DNA of 64,000 nucleotides from an uncultured Candidatus Melainabacteria bacterium. Its GTDB lineage: Bacteria > Cyanobacteriota > Vampirovibrionia > Gastranaerophilales > Gastranaerophilaceae. Position numbers and translations under genes: made by a program. The stretch spans positions 74,450 through 138,449 of the forward strand of contig CAKNXK010000024.1 of assembly GCA_932182025.1 (NCBI GenBank), given 5' to 3'. Within the stretch, counting starts at the first letter, position 1; every line of letters begins with the position of its first letter. Shown piece after piece: positions 61,133 to 64,000 of this stretch. The notes beneath the pieces were generated by a model. That model searched no databases. It had not been told where the DNA came from and worked only from the letters and a program-made list of their open reading frames with translations.

Positions 61133-61615
61133 CTATTGTCCCTGAATTGCGTTACGCAATCCGCTAAACTGTCGTCTTGCAAGATTTGAAAGTACAAGAT
61201 ATTTCGTACCCGTTTTGGACAAATCCATCATCTCACGTTCCAACTCAACATTATTACCATCAATATTTGAACCACTGTAAATATCTGTCACATATTGAGG
61301 CTTAAACTCATCAAAAGAATTAGATTTCAAATATGCTTTCTCTTGCTGGGTTGGAGTTCTGTAAGTATGAACTTCGCCCGTAAAAATATCCACATTTGGC
61401 GGCACATATTCAATACTGTTCTGACCTTTTATAAAGTCTTTTAAATCCTCTTTTTCAATAATCTCATTAAGCTGACTTTCAAATGCAACTTCTTTTCTCT
61501 GATAATCAGGAGTCATAGCATTGGCAATATTTGAAGAAATAGCCTGCTGTCTGTCCATAAGACCATTCATACCAAGACGGGTTATTTCCATAGTTCTGGA
61601 AGTAATTAAATCCAT
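61133..61615 (-). CDS. flgB: Flagellar basal-body rod protein FlgB
   Basis: A 160-aa FlgB: LGMNGLMDRQQAISSNIANAMTPDYQRKEVAFES at the start, NNVELEREMMDLSKTGTKYLVLSNLARRQFSGLRNAI at the end. AGGAGGG precedes the ATG. It starts 3 nt after the kinase gene, so the sensor and the rod genes are one transcript. Confidence 0.95.
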   Translation of the reverse strand: MDLITSRTMEITRLGMNGLMDRQQAISSNIANAMTPDYQRKEVAFESQLNEIIEKEDLKDFIKGQNSIEYVPPNVDIFTGEVHTYRTPTQQEKAYLKSNSFDEFKPQYVTDIYSGSNIDGNNVELEREMMDLSKTGTKYLVLSNLARRQFSGLRNAIQGQ

Positions 61616-61618
61616 GAT

Positions 61619-62833
61619 TTATATCCCTCCTAATTTAATTGTAAACTCTGTGTAATCTTCCGTCGAACGTGAAAGCTCAATTGAACCCATTTGCTCTTCA
61701 ATAGACTTTTTACAAATCCAAAGTCCAAGCCCTGTACCTGTTGATTTTGTCGTAAATCCTTCATTGAATATTTTTTCAGGTTCTTTTATTCCTGATGCAT
61801 TATTGGAAACAAGGATATTGACAAAATCTTCGTTTTTTTCAGCCTTAATCTTAATATACTTACCATTTTGAAGGGTTTCTGAGTCAAATGCTTCTGAGGC
61901 GTTTTTAACTAAATTAATTATTACACCCAGCAATTTGTCATAATCAGCCATTGCTGTAATATCATCAGTTTCAACTTGAAGTTCAATTTCTTTACCTTCT
62001 AAGTAAACTCCAGCCAACTCAACAGCCTCTTGAACAAGTTCACGAATTAAAACAGGTTTGAGTTCTGAATTTTCTTTAGTTTTCAGTGCTAACAAGGAAT
62101 TACCTGCCATTTTTATTGCTTTAGAAATCGTATTAAGAGAGGCAAGAACGCTTTCATCACCTGTTTTTTTACGTATAATTTCTGTATATAAATCTACTAT
62201 TGAAAGCTGATTACGGACTTCATGCGCAATTACCCGGGCTTTTCTTGCCGCATAATCACCATCCCGAAGTGTTTCAGCAGTTTTTTCGGCAAACCCGAGA
62301 ACTGCATCATCAGCTGCATCAACCATATTATCAAGAAGTCTTCTTATCGAAGCATTTAGAAGAATATTGTCACGTCTATCCGGTGTGAATTTTTCCTGAT
62401 AAGAAGTAATGTCAATTTTAGAGTTTCTTTTGATAATATCAAGAGGCTCGTTTTGAAGTTTTGAGTTATACAAAGAATAATATCTAACAGTGTTTTTATC
62501 ACCGGTAAAATTATCCCAGAGGAGAATAGAAACATATCTGTGAGTCATTACACAGATAAATTCAGTATTTGCCCAAACCTTCTCAACAAGATTTCCCGCA
62601 TCATCAGAGTAATTGATAGACTCAATTTCTGAAAACTCTAGACGTTTAATAAGACCTTGAAGCCCTTCTCTGTTATCTATTCTATAGAAAACCACGCCGT
62701 TTTCCGGTGCATCCAACAAAGGCTCAAGTGCAGAACGAACCAGACACTTTAGTGTCTGACGAGACAAGAATTTATTATCTTGTGCTTCTATAAGTTCTTT
62801 TAAATAATTCTGCTGTCTTACTATTTTTTTCAT
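61619..62833 (-). CDS. Histidine kinase of the flagellar operon
   Basis: A 404-aa cytoplasmic kinase. N-terminal sensor region of about 190 residues resembles a GAF-like fold (VVFYRIDNREGLQGLIKRL). Then HisKA (ARVIAHEVRNQLSIVDLYTE, His near 212) and HATPase (NLVKNASEAFD, SNNASGI where DNGxGI is usual, TGTGLGLWICKKS). The HEVRNQL form is that of NtrB/FlgS-type kinases. Encoded between its probable regulator and flgB, so it likely controls flagellar assembly or responds to it, like FlgS-FlgR. Confidence 0.87.
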   Translation of the reverse strand: MKKIVRQQNYLKELIEAQDNKFLSRQTLKCLVRSALEPLLDAPENGVVFYRIDNREGLQGLIKRLEFSEIESINYSDDAGNLVEKVWANTEFICVMTHRYVSILLWDNFTGDKNTVRYYSLYNSKLQNEPLDIIKRNSKIDITSYQEKFTPDRRDNILLNASIRRLLDNMVDAADDAVLGFAEKTAETLRDGDYAARKARVIAHEVRNQLSIVDLYTEIIRKKTGDESVLASLNTISKAIKMAGNSLLALKTKENSELKPVLIRELVQEAVELAGVYLEGKEIELQVETDDITAMADYDKLLGVIINLVKNASEAFDSETLQNGKYIKIKAEKNEDFVNILVSNNASGIKEPEKIFNEGFTTKSTGTGLGLWICKKSIEEQMGSIELSRSTEDYTEFTIKLGGI

Positions 62834-62842
62834 TAGAAAATC

Positions 62843-63547
62843 CTATGCGCTGATTTTAATTTTCTTAGACAAGAAACCATTATTAATTGCATATAAAACC
62901 GCTTGAGTTCTATCATTTACCTGCAATTTTTGGAAAATATTGTTTACGTGTGTCTTAACTGTTGTTTCAGAAATGAACAATTTATTAGCTACACCTTTGT
63001 AAGTAATTCCTTGAGTTAAAAGCTCAAGAACTTCTTCTTCTCTTTGTGTCAAATATGAAAGAAGATTTTCTTCTTCAACTTCTTGTTTTGAACTTTCTTC
63101 TCTGAAAGATTGTTGGAAATATTCAAAGAAACGAGAAGTTAAAGCAATTGGAAGATAAATTTTACCACTTAGAACTTCTTCAATAGCATAAATTAATTGA
63201 GCAGAAGCCATAGTTTTTAGAACATATCCTTTAGCCCCAATTTTCATAGCTCTGAAAATCAAATCTGCATCATCATAACCTGAAAGTGCAAGAACTTTTG
63301 TATCCAAATCCAGCTTACCAATTTCAACAATACCTTGTAAACCATCTTTATCAGGCATATTCATGTCTAAAAGCACGATATCAGGCTGATATTTTTTGAT
63401 TAAGTTTAAACCAACAGTAACATTTGTAGCGATACCTACAACATCAAAAGTCCCTTCAAGGTTCAATAATTCACGAATCCCAACCAAGTGTTCGTAATTG
63501 TCATCAATAAGCAACACTTTAGACTTTTTCTTAAACTCACGTCTCAT
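62843..63547 (-). CDS. NarL/LuxR-family response regulator, first gene of the flagellar operon
   Basis: A 234-aa regulator: receiver with LLIDDN and phospho-Asp near 61 (IVLLDMNMPDKDGL), Ser in ALSGYDD and Lys in GYVLKTM; LuxR helix-turn-helix near 165-230 (LTQREEEVLELLTQGITYKGVANKL, VKTHVNNIFQKLQVNDR). GGGGAGAAGAGAG precedes the ATG. It probably pairs with the kinase 9 nt downstream. A second NarL-type regulator is encoded at 7335. Confidence 0.92.
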   Translation of the reverse strand: MRREFKKKSKVLLIDDNYEHLVGIRELLNLEGTFDVVGIATNVTVGLNLIKKYQPDIVLLDMNMPDKDGLQGIVEIGKLDLDTKVLALSGYDDADLIFRAMKIGAKGYVLKTMASAQLIYAIEEVLSGKIYLPIALTSRFFEYFQQSFREESSKQEVEEENLLSYLTQREEEVLELLTQGITYKGVANKLFISETTVKTHVNNIFQKLQVNDRTQAVLYAINNGFLSKKIKISA

Positions 63548-63690
63548 ACTCTCTCTTCTCCCCTTTATAAATTAAATTGATTAAAAATCTACTATCTCCA
63601 CTAGATATATTACATTCTTTTAGAGGAGTGTTTCATCAATAAAGGGATTGATTTTAGGAAGTTTTAGCTCGATTGAGAGATTTAGACCAA

Positions 63691-63727
63691 AGGATTTAGG
63701 GGGGTAAATATATAGGGCTGGAATGTA
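63691..63727 (+). repeat. Short dispersed repeat, second copy
   Basis: GGATTTAGGGGGGTAAATAT ... GGGCTGGAATGTAG, the inverted equivalent of 58661-58697. It lies in the gene-free stretch 63548-63865, which otherwise shows AT-rich sequence, a probable promoter region for the regulator operon and the terminator at its left end. Confidence 0.5.
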
Positions 63728-63825
63728 GTAACTACAAGAAAAAAGTCCATGCCAAAATAAAAATTCAAATCTACAATAAAAAGTGTAGTCAAAAAAGATG
63801 AGTATCCCCCAACTGTACTACTATT

Positions 63826-63854
63826 AAAAGGGTATGTTTTTTTAAAACATACCC
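63826..63854 (-). terminator. Terminator after the gene at 63866
   Basis: Minus strand GGGTATGTTTT AAA AAAACATACCC followed by TTTTAAT, 12 nt past the stop codon. Confidence 0.75.
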
Positions 63855-63865
63855 TCACTTATTCA

Positions 63866-64000
63866 TTATTTTTCTTCTTCTTTTTTATCGGGTTTAATAG
63901 GCTCAGGCGTACCCTCAGGAAGTCCGTCACCCGTAGTTGGCGGAAGCGCGGTGTCTTCCGGAGCTTCAACATCATCAGGGATTTCGAGTTCAAGATCTTC
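63866..64000 (-). CDS. C-terminal end of an acidic, Pro/Glu-rich protein
   Basis: The last 44 codons of a gene that continues past the window. The piece is acidic and Pro-rich (EIPDDVEAPEDTALPPTTGD) and ends in a Lys/Glu run (KPDKKEEEK). It looks like a disordered tail; nothing more can be said. Open frame to the stop and a terminator just after it support a real gene. Confidence 0.6.
   Translation of the reverse strand, partial: EDLELEIPDDVEAPEDTALPPTTGDGLPEGTPEPIKPDKKEEEK

Noticed and set aside
1..64000. CRISPR array, prophage or complete insertion sequence
   Set aside because: No run of regularly spaced direct repeats, no transposase, integrase or phage structural gene was seen. The repeats found are isolated hairpin-type elements.

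Overview
The window is AT-rich, gene-dense bacterial DNA with flagellar genes at both ends. It most resembles a gut member of the non-photosynthetic sister group of Cyanobacteria (Vampirovibrionia/Melainabacteria, Gastranaerophilales-like). The support is indirect: a close LdpA-type iron-sulfur protein of the cyanobacterial kind (57713-58675), a Gram-negative type cell-wall and division gene set, sialic-acid catabolism (nanE-nanK), pyruvate phosphate dikinase, a flagellum, and no photosynthesis gene. This assignment is inference; no rRNA gene is present to settle it.

Layout. 1-1566: three flagellar rod/hook genes on the minus strand. 1690-2700: an Mrr-type restriction endonuclease and tRNA-Arg(TCT). 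2763-5692: a minus-strand operon of pilin-like protein, PC4-like protein, histidine kinase and response regulator. 5788-9218: a plus-strand operon of REC-PAS-kinase, NarL-type regulator and an unknown protein. 9268-13053: a membrane HEAGH protein, a lipid- or membrane-anchored unknown, nanE-nanK and small genes. 13106-14037: a frameshifted XRE regulator and a decayed locus. 14074-24248: ppdK, another XRE regulator, a dicarboxylate/amino-acid symporter, pyrG, gatC-mtaB and unknowns. 24303-33313: a 1229-aa EF-hand protein, mgtE, yajQ, an HD protein, a SEC-C protein and miaA. 33359-40826: a TPR/beta-propeller protein, clpC, and a secreted protein paired with a zinc-ribbon multidomain protein. 40931-46069: mraY-murD-ftsW-murG-rnhB. 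46195-47117: a structured small-peptide RNA locus, an XRE regulator and two tiny genes. 47106-51458: a GGDEF/HD-GYP enzyme, a degenerate kinase, folP and an ACT protein. 51704-57757: a 1508-aa GH13 protein and a AAA+ ATPase. 57713-63547: a minus-strand operon reading regulator, kinase, flgB, flgC, fliE, rsmH, ftsL-like, ldpA. 63866-64000: the tail of an acidic protein.

How it works together. Cell-wall synthesis is split: mraY to murG sits in one cluster, while rsmH and the ftsL-like gene follow flagellar basal-body genes and their two-component system, linking motility to division. Several signalling systems (two NarL-type regulators, four or five histidine kinases, a c-di-GMP enzyme, YajQ) are present.

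The most unusual signals are: (1) a small hydrophobic peptide gene at 46279-46380 enclosed in an RNA whose ends pair perfectly, a type I toxin candidate; (2) a classical A_AAA_AAG slippery heptamer exactly where an XRE gene changes frame (13415-13428); (3) six genes with a -10 box exactly 6 nt before the start codon, suggesting leaderless mRNAs; (4) a short N-terminal Phe-x-Gly/Ala/Ser signature shared by otherwise unrelated proteins, including a GH13 enzyme and a AAA+ ATPase; and (5) several families of short dispersed hairpin repeats.
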